Shown: positions 28,327 through 38,186, counted from the stretch's first letter. The stretch: 64,000 bases of DNA from Afipia sp. (GCA_017308575.1 JAFKEQ010000003.1:1364001-1428000); one strand, 5' to 3'. The notes: generated from the sequence alone by a model not told the origin. Program-made: numbers and translations.

Positions 28327-29763
28327 ATGACAAATGTCCTCTTGATCCCGCCAGCCGAACGCTTCTCCCCGCAGCATGGTGCGCGAAACAGCACTGTGCG
28401 GACCGGCCTGGCGTTCGGACGCCGCCTGACCGCGCTCGTGACCGCGGCGGCGCTGCTGGCGGGGTCTTGGCCCGCACAGGCCCAGCAGGGCGGCCCGCGG
28501 CTGCTGCGCGACGCCGAGACAGAGCAACTGCTGCGCGACTACACCCGCCCGATCCTGCGCGCGGCCGGTCTCGAAAAACAGAATATCCAAGTCGTGATCA
28601 TCAACGACTCCACCTTCAACGCCTTCGTTGCCGACGGCCGCCGCATCTTCGTGAACTACGGCGCCTTGCGAGAGTCGGATACGCCCAATCAGATCATCGG
28701 CGTCCTGGCTCACGAAACGGGCCATCTTGCCGGCGGCCATTTGTCCAAGCTGCGCGAACAGGTCGCCCGCGCCCAGACACAGATGGTCATTGCAATGCTG
28801 CTCGGCCTTGGCGCTGCGGTCGCAGGCGCGCGCTCAGGCGCGGGGGCCGCCGGCGCGGCAGCCGTGGCAGCCCCCCAGGCGGCGATCATGCGCACCATGC
28901 TGTCGTATCAGCGCCAGCAGGAAGAAAGCGCCGACAAGGCCGGGGTGAAGTTTCTCAATGCCACCGGCCAGTCGGCCAAAGGCATGTACGAGACGTTCAA
29001 GCGTTTCTCGGAACAGTCGCTTTATGCCGCGGCCGGAGCTGATCCGTATAACCAGTCGCATCCGATGCCCGCGGAGCGCGTCCGGGCGCTGGAGGAACTG
29101 GCGAAGTCGAGTCCTTACTGGAATAAAAAGGACGACCCAGCGCTGCAGCTTCGTCACGACATGATGCGCGCCAAGATCTCGGGCTTCATGGAACGCGCGG
29201 ATACCGTGTACCGGCGCTATCCCGCCTCCAATACAAGCCTGCCTGCCCGCTACGCCCGCGCGATCGCGACCTATCGTCATGGCGATCTGCGCAGCGCACA
29301 GTCACAGATCGATGCCCTTATCACCGCGCAGCCCAACAATCCCTATTTCTACGAGCTGAAAGGACAGGCCCTGCTGGAAGGCGGCAAGCCGAACGAGGCC
29401 ATCGCTCCGCTCCGCAAGGCCGTTCAACTGTCAGGCAGCGCCCCCCTCATCGAGATGTTACTTGGCCAGGCCCTGGTCGCATCCGAGAATAAGGCCTACG
29501 CGGAGGAAGCCATCAAGATTCTCCGCATCGCGCTGTCGCGGGAACCGGAAGCTGCCCTCGGCTATACGCAACTCGCCATGGCCTATGGCCGCAAGGGCGA
29601 CTATGCGGAGGCCGACCTCGCGTCCGCGCAGGCCGCGTTCATGCGCGGAGACCAGAAGACCGCGCGGGAATTGGCCTCGCGCGCCAAGACCCGGTTCGCC
29701 ATCGGCTCGCCCGGCTGGGTCAAGGCCGACGACATCGTTAATACGAAGCCGATAAAGAACTAG
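28327..29763 (+). CDS. M48 family metalloprotease with C-terminal TPRs (BepA-like)
   Basis: 478 aa from the ATG at 28327; upstream ATGs at 28255 and 28273 are possible and none has a good ribosome site. A signal-peptide-like segment (LTALVTAAALLAGSWPAQAQ) is followed by the M48 domain with zinc motif LAHETGHLAGGH and the third ligand region QEESADKAGVKFL. Alanine/glycine-rich helices lie between. The C-terminal third has TPR-like helices (LKGQALLEGGKPNEAI; TQLAMAYGRKGDYAEAD). BepA-type periplasmic proteases check outer-membrane protein assembly. Confidence 0.9.
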   Translation: MTNVLLIPPAERFSPQHGARNSTVRTGLAFGRRLTALVTAAALLAGSWPAQAQQGGPRLLRDAETEQLLRDYTRPILRAAGLEKQNIQVVIINDSTFNAFVADGRRIFVNYGALRESDTPNQIIGVLAHETGHLAGGHLSKLREQVARAQTQMVIAMLLGLGAAVAGARSGAGAAGAAAVAAPQAAIMRTMLSYQRQQEESADKAGVKFLNATGQSAKGMYETFKRFSEQSLYAAAGADPYNQSHPMPAERVRALEELAKSSPYWNKKDDPALQLRHDMMRAKISGFMERADTVYRRYPASNTSLPARYARAIATYRHGDLRSAQSQIDALITAQPNNPYFYELKGQALLEGGKPNEAIAPLRKAVQLSGSAPLIEMLLGQALVASENKAYAEEAIKILRIALSREPEAALGYTQLAMAYGRKGDYAEADLASAQAAFMRGDQKTARELASRAKTRFAIGSPGWVKADDIVNTKPIKN

Positions 29764-29796
29764 GTTCCGGCCTCTCACAGCCTCGAAGGAATTCTC

Positions 29797-30561
29797 ATGC
29801 TCTCGCTCCGCTCTCTCACCCCCTACGCCGTCGCACTCGCGCTGGCCCTGCCCGCCGTGTCCCACGCGCAGAGCTTCACCGACGCGCAGCGCAGCGAGAT
29901 CCAGAAGATCATCAAAGATTACCTCGTCGCCAATCCTGAAGTGCTCGAGGAAATGTCCGCCGAACTGACCAAGCGTCAGAGCGCGGCTGAAGCCGAGAAG
30001 CATCGCGCTGCCGTGAAGAAGAACGCGGAAGTCATCTTCAACTCGCCGCGCGGCGTGATTATCGGCAACCGCAGCGGCGACGTGAACTTCGTCGAGTTCT
30101 TCGATTACAACTGCGGCTACTGCAAACGCGCGATGGGCGACATGCTCGAGCTGATGAAGGCGGACCCCAAGCTGCGCGTGGTGCTGAAGGAATTCCCGGT
30201 GCTCGGCCCGGGATCGATCGAAGCCGCCCAGGTCGCGGTCGCGGTGCGCATGCAGGACCCGACCGGCAAGAAATATCTCGACTTCCACCAGAAGCTGCTG
30301 GGCGGACGCGGACAGGCCGACAAGGCGCGTGCCATGGCAGCCGCCAAGGATGCGGGTCTCGATATGGCCAAGCTGGAAAAAGACCTTGCGAGCCCGGAGA
30401 TCAACTCAACCCTCAACGAGAACTTCAAGCTCGCCGAGGAAATGGGCCTCAACGGCACGCCGAGCTACGTGATCGGCGGCGACGTGGTGGTTGGCGCGGT
30501 CGGAATCGAGGGGCTGTCGAAGAAGATCTCCGAAGCCCGCTGCGGCAAGGCATCCTGCTGA
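29797..30561 (+). CDS. DsbA-family thiol:disulfide oxidoreductase (secreted)
   Basis: 254 aa: signal peptide (ALALALPAVSHAQS), an N-terminal helical segment (YLVANPEVLEEMSAEL) as in ScsC/BdbD-type proteins where it mediates oligomerisation, then a thioredoxin fold with the CGYC active site in FFDYNCGYCKRAM and the cis-Pro loop NGTPSYVIGG. It lies 33 bases after the M48 protease gene on the same strand, so both may serve envelope protein quality control. A weak hairpin terminator lies about 85 bases after the stop. Confidence 0.9.
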   Translation: MLSLRSLTPYAVALALALPAVSHAQSFTDAQRSEIQKIIKDYLVANPEVLEEMSAELTKRQSAAEAEKHRAAVKKNAEVIFNSPRGVIIGNRSGDVNFVEFFDYNCGYCKRAMGDMLELMKADPKLRVVLKEFPVLGPGSIEAAQVAVAVRMQDPTGKKYLDFHQKLLGGRGQADKARAMAAAKDAGLDMAKLEKDLASPEINSTLNENFKLAEEMGLNGTPSYVIGGDVVVGAVGIEGLSKKISEARCGKASC

Positions 30562-30610
30562 GCCGATGGGAACGCTGCGGCCTGTCGGGGAGTTGCCTGC
30601 AGGCCGCCGT

Positions 30611-30636
30611 GTTAACATTCGTTAAAATTGGTTAAC
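30611..30636. promoter_or_regulatory. Three GTTAA repeats at 10-base period before aroQ-acc
   Basis: GTTAA occurs at 30611, 30621 and 30631, exactly one helical turn apart; the first and last are GTTAAC. The block lies about 170 bases before aroQ. Half of the CtrA site is TTAA, but the spacing here is N6 rather than N7, so the identity of any binding protein is open. Confidence 0.3.
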
Positions 30637-30646
30637 TAGCGATTTC

Positions 30647-30667
30647 AAGGCCTTCTATCGGCCTTTT
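30647..30667 (+). terminator. Short hairpin with T-run after the DsbA-like gene
   Basis: AAGGCC, loop TTCTATC, GGCCTTTT: a 6-bp stem followed by four T residues (two of them part of the stem). Weak but correctly placed to end the upstream transcript. Confidence 0.4.
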
Positions 30668-30803
30668 CAGATGATCTGTGAACGATTTGGCGGGGGATGG
30701 CGCAGCCGTTCAGGCTTCCCTCCCGGCTTTATGTTGCCTATAAACCGCCAAAGCTGCGTATTGCCGCATCATTTTCGCCGACATTGTTGGATTTGGTTTT
30801 CGG

Positions 30804-31259
30804 ATGGCAAAGACGATTTACGTGCTCAATGGGCCGAACCTGAATCTGCTCGGCACCCGCGAGCCGGAAACCTACGGCCATCACACGCTCGCCGACGTGG
30901 AGAAGCTCTGCCACGAGAGCGCGGCCCGTTATGGCCTGACCGCCGATTGCCGCCAGTCCAACCGCGAGGGCGAGTTGATCGACTTCGTGCATGAGGCCGG
31001 CGCCAAGAAAGCCGCGGGCATCATCATCAATGCGGGCGGTTATACGCACACCTCGATCGCACTCCACGATGCCCTGATCGGGGTCAAAATCCCGGCGGTG
31101 GAAGTCCACGTCTCGAACATCTTCGCGCGGGAGAGCTTCCGCCATCACTCGTTCATCGCATCGGCCGCAGTCGCGAGCCTGTGCGGTTTTGGAATCGACG
31201 GTTATCGCCTCGCGATCAGCGGCCTCGCCGCCAGGATCGGCGCCAAGGCGACAGCCTGA
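30804..31259 (+). CDS. aroQ: Type II 3-dehydroquinate dehydratase
   Basis: 151 aa. Converts 3-dehydroquinate to 3-dehydroshikimate in the shikimate pathway; forms dodecamers in the cytoplasm. Diagnostic stretches are [19 protein letters not shown] (with the catalytic Tyr), [18 protein letters not shown] and [17 protein letters not shown] (catalytic His region). It sits 36 bases upstream of accB, the standard alphaproteobacterial aroQ-accB-accC order. Confidence 0.97.
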   Translation: MAKTIYVLNGPNLNLLGTREPETYGHHTLADVEKLCHESAARYGLTADCRQSNREGELIDFVHEAGAKKAAGIIINAGGYTHTSIALHDALIGVKIPAVEVHVSNIFARESFRHHSFIASAAVASLCGFGIDGYRLAISGLAARIGAKATA

Positions 31260-31295
31260 TACGTCTTCGTCATTCAAGAAAGCTTCGGATTACAC

Positions 31296-31811
31296 ATGGC
31301 CTCCTCGCCGCAAGATAAATCCTCCAAGGAATCCTCGAAGGCAAAACCGGCAGACGAACGCGAACTCATTCGCGAACTGGCAATGCTGCTCGACGAAACC
31401 AATCTCACCGAAATCGAGATCGAGCGCGCCGGCCTGCGGTTGCGGGTCGCCCGCAACATCAGCATCGCGGCAGCTGCACCGGCCGTGGCCTATCAGCCCG
31501 CAACCGCAGCGGCTCCAGCCACACCGGCGGCGGCGCCTGCACCTGCCGCGGCCGCAGCACCGGACCTGTCGAAGCATCCCGGCATGGTCCCCTCGCCGAT
31601 GGTCGGCACCGCCTATCGCGCATCCGAACCCGGCGCCAAGCCATTCATCGATGTCGGCAGCAAGGTGAAGGTCGGCGACACGCTGATGATCATCGAAGCG
31701 ATGAAGACGATGAACCAGATCCCGTCGACCCGCGCTGGAACCGTCACGCAAATCCTCGTCGAGGACGGCCAGCCCGTCGAATACGGCGAACCTCTCGTTA
31801 TCATTGAATAG
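31296..31811 (+). CDS. accB: Biotin carboxyl carrier protein of acetyl-CoA carboxylase
   Basis: 171 aa. The N-terminal part (about 1-65) is helical, then an Ala/Pro-rich linker (about 66-95), then the biotinyl domain with the biotin-accepting lysine in EAMKTMNQI. Carries CO2 from AccC to the AccAD transferase in the first step of fatty-acid synthesis. accC follows after 100 bases. Confidence 0.97.
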   Translation: MASSPQDKSSKESSKAKPADERELIRELAMLLDETNLTEIEIERAGLRLRVARNISIAAAAPAVAYQPATAAAPATPAAAPAPAAAAAPDLSKHPGMVPSPMVGTAYRASEPGAKPFIDVGSKVKVGDTLMIIEAMKTMNQIPSTRAGTVTQILVEDGQPVEYGEPLVIIE

Positions 31812-31911
31812 AACGCGCCGTTGTTCTGAGGCCCAAGACAACGCGCGAGCCCGACAAGGCGCCGTCGCCCGTCGAATGCTCTCCTCAGGATAACGGGACA
31901 AGGCAGACACG

Positions 31912-33270
31912 ATGTTTGACAAGATCCTGATTGCCAATCGCGGCGAGATTGCCCTGCGCGTGCTGCGCGCGTGCAAGGAACTCGGCATAGCGACCGTGGC
32001 GGTCCATTCCACCGCCGACGCCAACGCGATGCACGTCCGCCTTGCGGATGAAAGCGTCTGCATCGGGCCGCCCCCGGCGAAGGACAGCTATCTCAACGTG
32101 CCTGCACTGCTCGCGGCCTGCGAAATCACCGGCGCGGACGCGGTGCATCCCGGCTACGGCTTCCTGTCCGAGAACGCACGGTTTGCGGAAATCCTTGCAG
32201 ACCACAACCTGCATTTCATTGGCCCCAAGGCCGAACATATCCGCCTGATGGGCGACAAGATCGAAGCCAAGAAGACCGCCAAGCGTCTCGGCATTCCGGT
32301 CGTCCCCGGTTCGGACGGTGGCGTCGGCCCTGGCGACGACGCCATGGCCATCGCCAAGAAAATCGGATTCCCTGTTCTTGTGAAGGCGGCCGCCGGCGGC
32401 GGCGGACGCGGCATGAAGGTCGCGCAGACCGAAGCCGACCTGCAGCTCGCGTTGTCGACGGCGAGCAACGAAGCCAAGGCGGCATTCGGCGACGGCTCTG
32501 TCTATCTCGAAAAGTATCTGACCAAACCGCGCCATATCGAAATCCAGATTCTCGGCGACGGACGCGGCGGCGCCATTCACCTTGGCGAACGCGACTGCTC
32601 GCTGCAGCGGCGCCACCAGAAGGTCTGGGAAGAAGGCCCCTCGCCGATCCTGACTGCAGCCGCGCGCGCGAAGATCGGCGAAACCTGCGCCAAGGCAATG
32701 CGCGAGATGCAGTATCTCGGCGTCGGCACCATCGAATTCCTCTACGAGGACGGCGAGTTCTATTTCATCGAAATGAACACCCGCATCCAGGTCGAACATC
32801 CGGTGACGGAGATGATCACCGGCATCGACCTTGTGATCGAGCAGATCCGCGTTGCGGCCGGCGGCGACCTGCCGTGCACGCAGAACGAAATTTCGATCAA
32901 CGGCCACGCCATCGAGTGCCGCGTCAACGCGGAAAACCCGGTCACCTTCCGTCCCTCGCCCGGCAAGATCCAGCAGTACCATCCGCCCGGGGGTCTCGGC
33001 ATCCGGATCGATTCAGCAGTGTATCAGGGCTATGTCATCCCGCCGTATTACGACTCACTGGTCGGCAAGCTCATCGTTCACGGCAAGACCCGCGCCGAGT
33101 GCCTGATGCGGCTGCGGCGGGCGCTGGATGAAATGGTCGTCGATGGCGTCGAGACGACGCTGCCGCTATTCCGCGGGCTCGTCCGGGAGCCCAGCATCAT
33201 CGACGGCGACTACCACATCCATTGGCTGGAACACTATCTCGCTGCCGGCGATACCAAATCCCCGTCCTGA
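31912..33270 (+). CDS. accC: Biotin carboxylase subunit of acetyl-CoA carboxylase
   Basis: 452 aa, full length. ATP-grasp enzyme: FDKILIANRGEIALRVLRA start, HPGYGFLSENARFAE, the glycine-rich ATP loop AAAGGGGRGMKV, ERDCSLQRRHQKVWEE and EMNTRIQVEHPVTEMITG, where the catalytic residues lie. Carboxylates biotin on AccB using bicarbonate and ATP. A 163-base gap with a GGGTTCC-GGCAAT-GGAACCC hairpin (33305-33324) separates it from the histidine kinase gene; this may end the acc transcript although no T-run follows. Confidence 0.98.
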   Translation: MFDKILIANRGEIALRVLRACKELGIATVAVHSTADANAMHVRLADESVCIGPPPAKDSYLNVPALLAACEITGADAVHPGYGFLSENARFAEILADHNLHFIGPKAEHIRLMGDKIEAKKTAKRLGIPVVPGSDGGVGPGDDAMAIAKKIGFPVLVKAAAGGGGRGMKVAQTEADLQLALSTASNEAKAAFGDGSVYLEKYLTKPRHIEIQILGDGRGGAIHLGERDCSLQRRHQKVWEEGPSPILTAAARAKIGETCAKAMREMQYLGVGTIEFLYEDGEFYFIEMNTRIQVEHPVTEMITGIDLVIEQIRVAAGGDLPCTQNEISINGHAIECRVNAENPVTFRPSPGKIQQYHPPGGLGIRIDSAVYQGYVIPPYYDSLVGKLIVHGKTRAECLMRLRRALDEMVVDGVETTLPLFRGLVREPSIIDGDYHIHWLEHYLAAGDTKSPS

Positions 33271-33433
33271 TCCTTCCGCGCTAGCGCCTTCAAGGTCCTG
33301 TTAGGGGTTCCGGCAATGGAACCCAAGTTCCGTTTGCGCATTGTTACGGGGGCGCGCTATGGATAGGTTTCAGGGGTAGGAAGTTGAATTTCCGGACTTT
33401 TCCATTGTTCATCGAACCTTCAGCGGACGCCCT

Positions 33434-34972
33434 GTGACAGTGGACGCGGCCCGTCGGCGCACGATCTGGCAAATTGCCCTGTTGGCGGCGGGATTCGTGG
33501 TTCTTGTCGCGATCAGCGTTGCCTCCATTCTTCTGGTCAGCAAGACGCGTGAGGACAGCAGCTGGGTCGTCCACACCGTCGAAGTTGAAAACCAGATATC
33601 GACGGTCCTGCTCGAAGTGCGCCGCGCGGAAAGCGCGACCCGGGGTCATCTCCTGACCTTGCAGCAGCAATATCTGGACGAATACGACGCCGCCGTTGCG
33701 AAGGTCGCGCCTGCGATCAACAAGCTGGCGGCCATCACGACCGACAATGCCGTTCAGATCGAAAACAGCAAGCGACTGCGTGAGGTCGTGGATGCGCGGC
33801 TCGCCACACTGGCGCGCTCGATCGACCTTGCAAAGCAGAACAACATCCCAAGGGCCACGGCGTTGCAGTCTGATGCCAATCGCGCAACCACGAACCAGGT
33901 TGCGGACGTTGCGAATGCCATGCGCGCCGAGGAGGATCGCCTCTTCCAGATCCGCACGGCGACAGCGGACCGCAGCCAGCTGCTTGCGGCGATCGTGACA
34001 ACCTCGGGCTCCGCCCTTGTGCTGCTTCTGGCCGGCATATCGATCTATCTGATCCGGCAATCCGCCAATGCGCGTGAAAAGGCAGAACAGCAGCTTCGGG
34101 ACAACAACGCCAATCTGGAATCCACCGTCGAAACGCGGACCGCGGACCTGCGCGAAGCCAACGAGGAAATTCAGCGCTTCGCTTATATCGTCAGCCATGA
34201 CCTCCGCTCTCCCCTGGTCAACATCATGGGTTTCACCAGCGAGTTGGAAGAACTGCGCACCGACATCTTCAGCCGCATCGCGCGTTATAGCCGCGCGGCA
34301 GCGACCGAACTCTCATTGCCAGTGCCGGTCGGTGAAAGCGATCCCGGCGAAGCGCCGGAATTGCAGGCCGAGGACAAGCAGCTTTCGCAGGACTTTTCGG
34401 AAGCGCTTGGATTCATCAAGTCCTCCATCGGCAAGATGGATCGGCTGATCACAGCCATTCTCAATCTCACCCGCGAAGGCCGCCGCGATTTTCATCCGGT
34501 TCCGATCGAGACAAGAGAACTGATCGAGACGATTATTTCGTCGGTCGCTCATCAGGCTTCGGAATCCAACACTCAAATTCGCGTTGAGCCGCTGCCCAAC
34601 ATCGTCAGCGATCGCCTTGCATTGGAACAGATCTTTTCCAATTTGATTGATAATGCGCTCAAATATCTCACGCCGGGCATCCCGGGCGATATTCAGATCA
34701 AGGGGCGTTATAAGTTAGGCTTTGCCGTTTTCGAAGTGACCGACAACGGACGCGGTATCGATCCCAAGGACCACAAGCGCATATTCGATCTCTTTCGCCG
34801 GGCCGGTATTCAGGACCGTCAGGGACAGGGCATCGGGCTTGCGCATGTCCGGGCGCTGGTGCGCCGCATGGGCGGCACCATCAACGTCACGTCAGAGCTT
34901 CACAAGGGCAGCACGTTTACGGTCACCCTGCCCACCCAATGGAATTTCGGCACCCAAGGAAAAGTAGAATGA
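33434..34972 (+). CDS. CHASE3-domain sensor histidine kinase
   Basis: 512 aa, GTG start at 33434. Order: membrane segment (about 13-35), periplasmic CHASE3-like helical domain (about 36-185, RRAESATRGHLLTLQQQYLD), second membrane segment (about 188-208), coiled coil, HisKA with the phospho-His in YIVSHDLRSPLVNIMGF, then HATPase_c (LIDNALKY, DNGRGIDP, GQGIGLAHVR). Between the H-box and KMDRLI about 30 extra polar residues are inserted. Its stop overlaps the next start as ATGA, so kinase and receiver are coupled. The signal is unknown. Confidence 0.93.
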   Translation: MTVDAARRRTIWQIALLAAGFVVLVAISVASILLVSKTREDSSWVVHTVEVENQISTVLLEVRRAESATRGHLLTLQQQYLDEYDAAVAKVAPAINKLAAITTDNAVQIENSKRLREVVDARLATLARSIDLAKQNNIPRATALQSDANRATTNQVADVANAMRAEEDRLFQIRTATADRSQLLAAIVTTSGSALVLLLAGISIYLIRQSANAREKAEQQLRDNNANLESTVETRTADLREANEEIQRFAYIVSHDLRSPLVNIMGFTSELEELRTDIFSRIARYSRAAATELSLPVPVGESDPGEAPELQAEDKQLSQDFSEALGFIKSSIGKMDRLITAILNLTREGRRDFHPVPIETRELIETIISSVAHQASESNTQIRVEPLPNIVSDRLALEQIFSNLIDNALKYLTPGIPGDIQIKGRYKLGFAVFEVTDNGRGIDPKDHKRIFDLFRRAGIQDRQGQGIGLAHVRALVRRMGGTINVTSELHKGSTFTVTLPTQWNFGTQGKVE

Positions 34973-35409
34973 GTCTTCCTGTCAAAATCGTCATGATCGA
35001 AGACGACGAGGGTCATGCCCGTCTGATCGAACGCAACATTCGCCGCTCCGGTGTGAACAATGAGATCATTCCGTTCACCAACGGTACAGATGCGGTGAAA
35101 TACCTGTTCGGAAGCGATGGGTCAGGCGTCAATCACAAGGACCAGGCCCTGCTGATCCTGCTCGACCTCAACCTGCCCGATATGACCGGGATCGATATTC
35201 TCAAACGTATCAAGGAGAACGAACACCTTAAATACGCACCGGTTGTGGTTCTCACGACAACGGACGACGAGCAGGAAATCCGGCGCTGCTACGAACTGGG
35301 CTGCAACGTCTACATCACCAAGCCGGTCAATTACGACAACTTCGCTCACGCCATCCGGCAACTGGGCCTGTTTTTCTCCGTCATCAAGGTTTCGCCCGTT
35401 CAGCCATGA
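34969..35409 (+). CDS. Single-domain response regulator (Rcp1-like)
   Basis: 146 aa, one receiver domain and nothing else. Acidic pocket IEDDEGHARL, phospho-acceptor Asp in LILLDLNLPDMTGID, then VVVLTTTDDEQEI and the conserved Lys in YITKPVNYDNF. This Rcp1-like type usually partners with phytochrome- or CHASE3-type kinases. Overlaps both neighbours by four bases (ATGA), giving a tightly coupled three-gene relay. Confidence 0.93.
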   Translation: MSLPVKIVMIEDDEGHARLIERNIRRSGVNNEIIPFTNGTDAVKYLFGSDGSGVNHKDQALLILLDLNLPDMTGIDILKRIKENEHLKYAPVVVLTTTDDEQEIRRCYELGCNVYITKPVNYDNFAHAIRQLGLFFSVIKVSPVQP

Positions 35410-36497
35410 AACCCTCCTCGCCCGTCCTCTTGTACATCGACGACGACGCCGATTTGGCGCGACTGGTCGAGCGTGGTCTCAAGAGACAGGGATTTGCCGT
35501 CGAACACGCGGGCGATGGCGAGAGCGGACTTGCGCGCATTCGTCAGGGCGGGATCGATGTCGTTGCGCTCGACCAGCACATGCCGGGCCTCGACGGCATT
35601 GAGACACTGACCGAAATTCTGAAGATCGCCGGCGCGCCGCCCGTCGTCTTCGTGACGGCATCGCAGGACAGCAAGATTGCGATCACTGCACTCAAGGCCG
35701 GCGCATCGGATTATCTCGTCAAGGACGTACAGGGCGAGTTTATCGCCCTTCTGGACGTTGCTGCCAGAGGCGCGCTGGAGCAGGCGCTTGTGCGCAAGGC
35801 ACGCGACGATGCTGAGGCGGAAGTTCATGCCTCCCGTGATCGCTACGCGGCGCTCGCCGCCGAGCGCGAGGTGCTGCTGCGCGAAGTCAACCATCGCGTC
35901 GGCAACAGCTTGCAGATCATCACATCACTGCTGCATCTGCAGGCCAATTCGAGCAACGACGAGCATGTCAAAACCGCGCTGACCAACGCGATGGGCCGCG
36001 TCGCCGCCATCGCTCAGGTCCACCGCCGCTTGTATACATCGCAGGATCTGAAAACGGTCATGCTCAATCAGTACCTCGAAGCGCTGCTCGAGGATCTCCG
36101 CCGCTCCGCCGAAGGCAATCGCATGTCGCGGTTGACGCTGAAAGCCGAACCGATCGAGATCGACCCGGATCGCGCCGTCGCCATCGGTATCATCGTCAAC
36201 GAACTGGTGATGAACGCGGTCAAATATGCTTATCCCGACGGCGCAGGCCCGATCCATGTCGAGCTTCGCTCGTGCGAGGAGGGTCTCAAGCTCACGATCT
36301 CCGATGACGGAGTCGGGCTTGAAGTGAAGAAAGACAATCCCCACTCCACTGGCATGGGCCAACGGATCGTCAGCGCCATGGCAACCAAGCTCAACACCAA
36401 GGTCGAGCGCGATCCGAACCATCGCGGCACGCGAATGGTCATGCGGCTCATCGACCTGGCCGAATTCACGACCCGCGAGCCAGCCGGCACCGCTTGA
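35406..36497 (+). CDS. Receiver-HisKA_2 histidine kinase hybrid
   Basis: 363 aa. An N-terminal receiver ([11 protein letters not shown], phospho-Asp in [13 protein letters not shown]) is followed by a short coiled coil and a HisKA_2 domain whose phospho-His is in [20 protein letters not shown], then a HATPase with [17 protein letters not shown] and ISDDGVGL. There is no membrane segment, so it is cytoplasmic. HisKA_2/HWE kinases in alphaproteobacteria often feed the PhyR-NepR-EcfG general stress pathway; that link here is inference, but sigma EcfG-like promoters occur elsewhere in the window. Confidence 0.92.
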   Translation: MKPSSPVLLYIDDDADLARLVERGLKRQGFAVEHAGDGESGLARIRQGGIDVVALDQHMPGLDGIETLTEILKIAGAPPVVFVTASQDSKIAITALKAGASDYLVKDVQGEFIALLDVAARGALEQALVRKARDDAEAEVHASRDRYAALAAEREVLLREVNHRVGNSLQIITSLLHLQANSSNDEHVKTALTNAMGRVAAIAQVHRRLYTSQDLKTVMLNQYLEALLEDLRRSAEGNRMSRLTLKAEPIEIDPDRAVAIGIIVNELVMNAVKYAYPDGAGPIHVELRSCEEGLKLTISDDGVGLEVKKDNPHSTGMGQRIVSAMATKLNTKVERDPNHRGTRMVMRLIDLAEFTTREPAGTA

Positions 36498-36534
36498 CCG
36501 TCGCGGAAGCGATCCCTTCCTGTTATGGTTGCGC

Positions 36535-37209
36535 ATGAGCTCGCGCGACGCCGCATCCTCGGAAATCACGCCCAGCGTTCTGCTGCGCGCCTATGCGTGC
36601 GGCATTTTCCCGATGTCGGAAAGCGCCGACGATCCGACGATTTTCTGGGTCGAGCCCGAACAGCGCGGCATCATTCCCCTGAAAGGCTTTCGTGTCGCCT
36701 CGCGCCTCGCGCGTACTGTGCGATCGGATGTATATCGCGTCACCGTCAACACGGCTTTCAGGCAAACTCTCGCCGGATGCGCGGCGCCCCAACCGGGCCG
36801 CGACGAGACGTGGATCAACGGCCGGATTCGCGACCTCTACACGTCACTCCATGAGGAAGGTTATTGCCATAGCGTCGAAGCCTGGCTCGGCGATGATCTT
36901 GTCGGTGGCCTGTACGGCGTCAGCATCGGCCGCGCCTTCTTCGGCGAAAGCATGTTCCACACGGCGCGCGACGCATCGAAAGTGGCGCTGGTGCATCTGG
37001 TCGCGCGCCTGATCGCTGGCGGTTATGCACTTCTCGATACGCAGTTCGTCACGGATCACCTGCGCACGTTCGGTGCGGTGGAGATTCCACGGCGGCGCTA
37101 TCGCACCCTGCTCGATGAAGCCCTGACGGGACAGGGCGACTTCTTTGCGCTTCCAACTGACCAGCCCGTGCCCGGTGCTGACGCACTGGCGCTGATCGCC
37201 GCGGCGTGA
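36535..37209 (+). CDS. aat: Leucyl/phenylalanyl-tRNA-protein transferase
   Basis: 224 aa from the ATG at 36535. Adds Leu or Phe to proteins with N-terminal Lys or Arg, creating N-degrons for ClpS/ClpAP; clpS is encoded at the right end of the window. Family motifs: [43 protein letters not shown] and [19 protein letters not shown]. It ends just before a strong bidirectional terminator. Confidence 0.96.
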   Translation: MSSRDAASSEITPSVLLRAYACGIFPMSESADDPTIFWVEPEQRGIIPLKGFRVASRLARTVRSDVYRVTVNTAFRQTLAGCAAPQPGRDETWINGRIRDLYTSLHEEGYCHSVEAWLGDDLVGGLYGVSIGRAFFGESMFHTARDASKVALVHLVARLIAGGYALLDTQFVTDHLRTFGAVEIPRRRYRTLLDEALTGQGDFFALPTDQPVPGADALALIAAA

Positions 37210-37222
37210 GGCGCCAAAAGCA

Positions 37223-37250
37223 AAACGGCCGCCTCGCGTGGCGGCCGTTT
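37223..37250. terminator. Bidirectional intrinsic terminator between aat and the DUF2155 gene
   Basis: Perfect 11-bp stem AAACGGCCGCC / GGCGGCCGTTT around the loop TCGCGT, with T-runs at the right on the plus strand and A-runs at the left. It lies between convergent genes. Confidence 0.85.
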
Positions 37251-37271
37251 CATATCTCACATTGAAAGCCG

Positions 37272-38186
37272 TTACTGACGGAATGGTGGGAACGGATTGG
37301 GCGGCGGTTGACGCGGTGCCGCAGGCTGCTTCGGCGCGGGTGCACGCCTCTGCTGCGTCGGCGGAGGCGCGGCAGGCTTTGGTGCTTCCTGCTGCGCAAC
37401 CGGCGTGGATGGCCCCTTACAGTCGGTCAGCCAGATGTCATAGATCGGGTGCTCGATGCCGTGCAGACCCGGGCTCGCGGCAAACATCCAGCCGGAGAAT
37501 ATCCGCTTCACCTCGCCCTGCAGGGTGATCTCGTCCACTTCGACGAAGGCGTCGGTGTTCGCCGATTCCGTAGATGGACGCGTGTAACAGGCCTGCGGCT
37601 TGATGCGCAGCGCGCCGAATTGCACGGTCTCACCCATCTCCGCATCGAACTTGATGATGCGGCCGGTGATCTTGTCGAGACCCGCAAACACCGCCTGCTT
37701 GTTGACGATCTTCTGCGCGGGCGGCTCGGTCACCACCTCATCGCCGGGCTGCAAGGATGCGGGCGCAGGCGGCGCCGTCCGTGGTTGCCGCTGTCCCGGC
37801 GGAAGTCCCGGCAGTGGCTTGGCTCCGGGAGGTGTATTTGCGACGTTCGGCGCGCCTTGCCCAGGCGCACCCGGCTGGGCCGGTACGGCTGCGCTACCCG
37901 GCGGCGGCGCAAGAGGCTGGGTCTGAACCGCGCCGGGAGGCGGAACGCCCTGCCCGGGTGGCAAACGATTCGGAGTGGGAAGCAGGCGGCCCTGCGTCGG
38001 AATATCGGGGACGTCCTCTTCGTCCGGCTCCTGCACGGGCTCGCCACGCGGCGCGACGTTGGCGGGCGGACGCGGCCGGTCAGAGAAGATGTTGCCGATC
38101 TGGGCGTGCGCCACCGTCGTCGAAAGCGAAGCCAGCGAGGCCGCAACGACGGCTGCAAAGGAAAACGTTGTGATGGTCCGGATCAT
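37272..38186 (-). CDS. DUF2155 domain protein, secreted
   Basis: 304 aa with the start at 38186 (MIRTITTFSFAAVVA), a good signal peptide ending at THV-like VAHAQ. A long Pro/Gly/Gln-rich region (about 30-150) leads to the DUF2155 domain: GRIIKFDAEMGETVQFGALR, CYTRPSTESANTDAFVEV, IFSGWMFAASPGLHGIEHP, YDIWLTDC. The end is again Pro/Ala-rich. The family is conserved in alphaproteobacteria between aat and NDUFA12 genes; its job is unknown. Confidence 0.88.
   Translation of the reverse strand: MIRTITTFSFAAVVAASLASLSTTVAHAQIGNIFSDRPRPPANVAPRGEPVQEPDEEDVPDIPTQGRLLPTPNRLPPGQGVPPPGAVQTQPLAPPPGSAAVPAQPGAPGQGAPNVANTPPGAKPLPGLPPGQRQPRTAPPAPASLQPGDEVVTEPPAQKIVNKQAVFAGLDKITGRIIKFDAEMGETVQFGALRIKPQACYTRPSTESANTDAFVEVDEITLQGEVKRIFSGWMFAASPGLHGIEHPIYDIWLTDCKGPSTPVAQQEAPKPAAPPPTQQRRAPAPKQPAAPRQPPPNPFPPFRQ

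Noticed and set aside
30569..30594. EcfG promoter GGAAC-N17-AGTT before aroQ
   Set aside because: -10 mismatch and more than 200 bases from the start; the other sites are exact and close.
30611..30636. CtrA box in the GTTAA repeats
   Set aside because: TTAA units are separated by six bases; the consensus needs seven.
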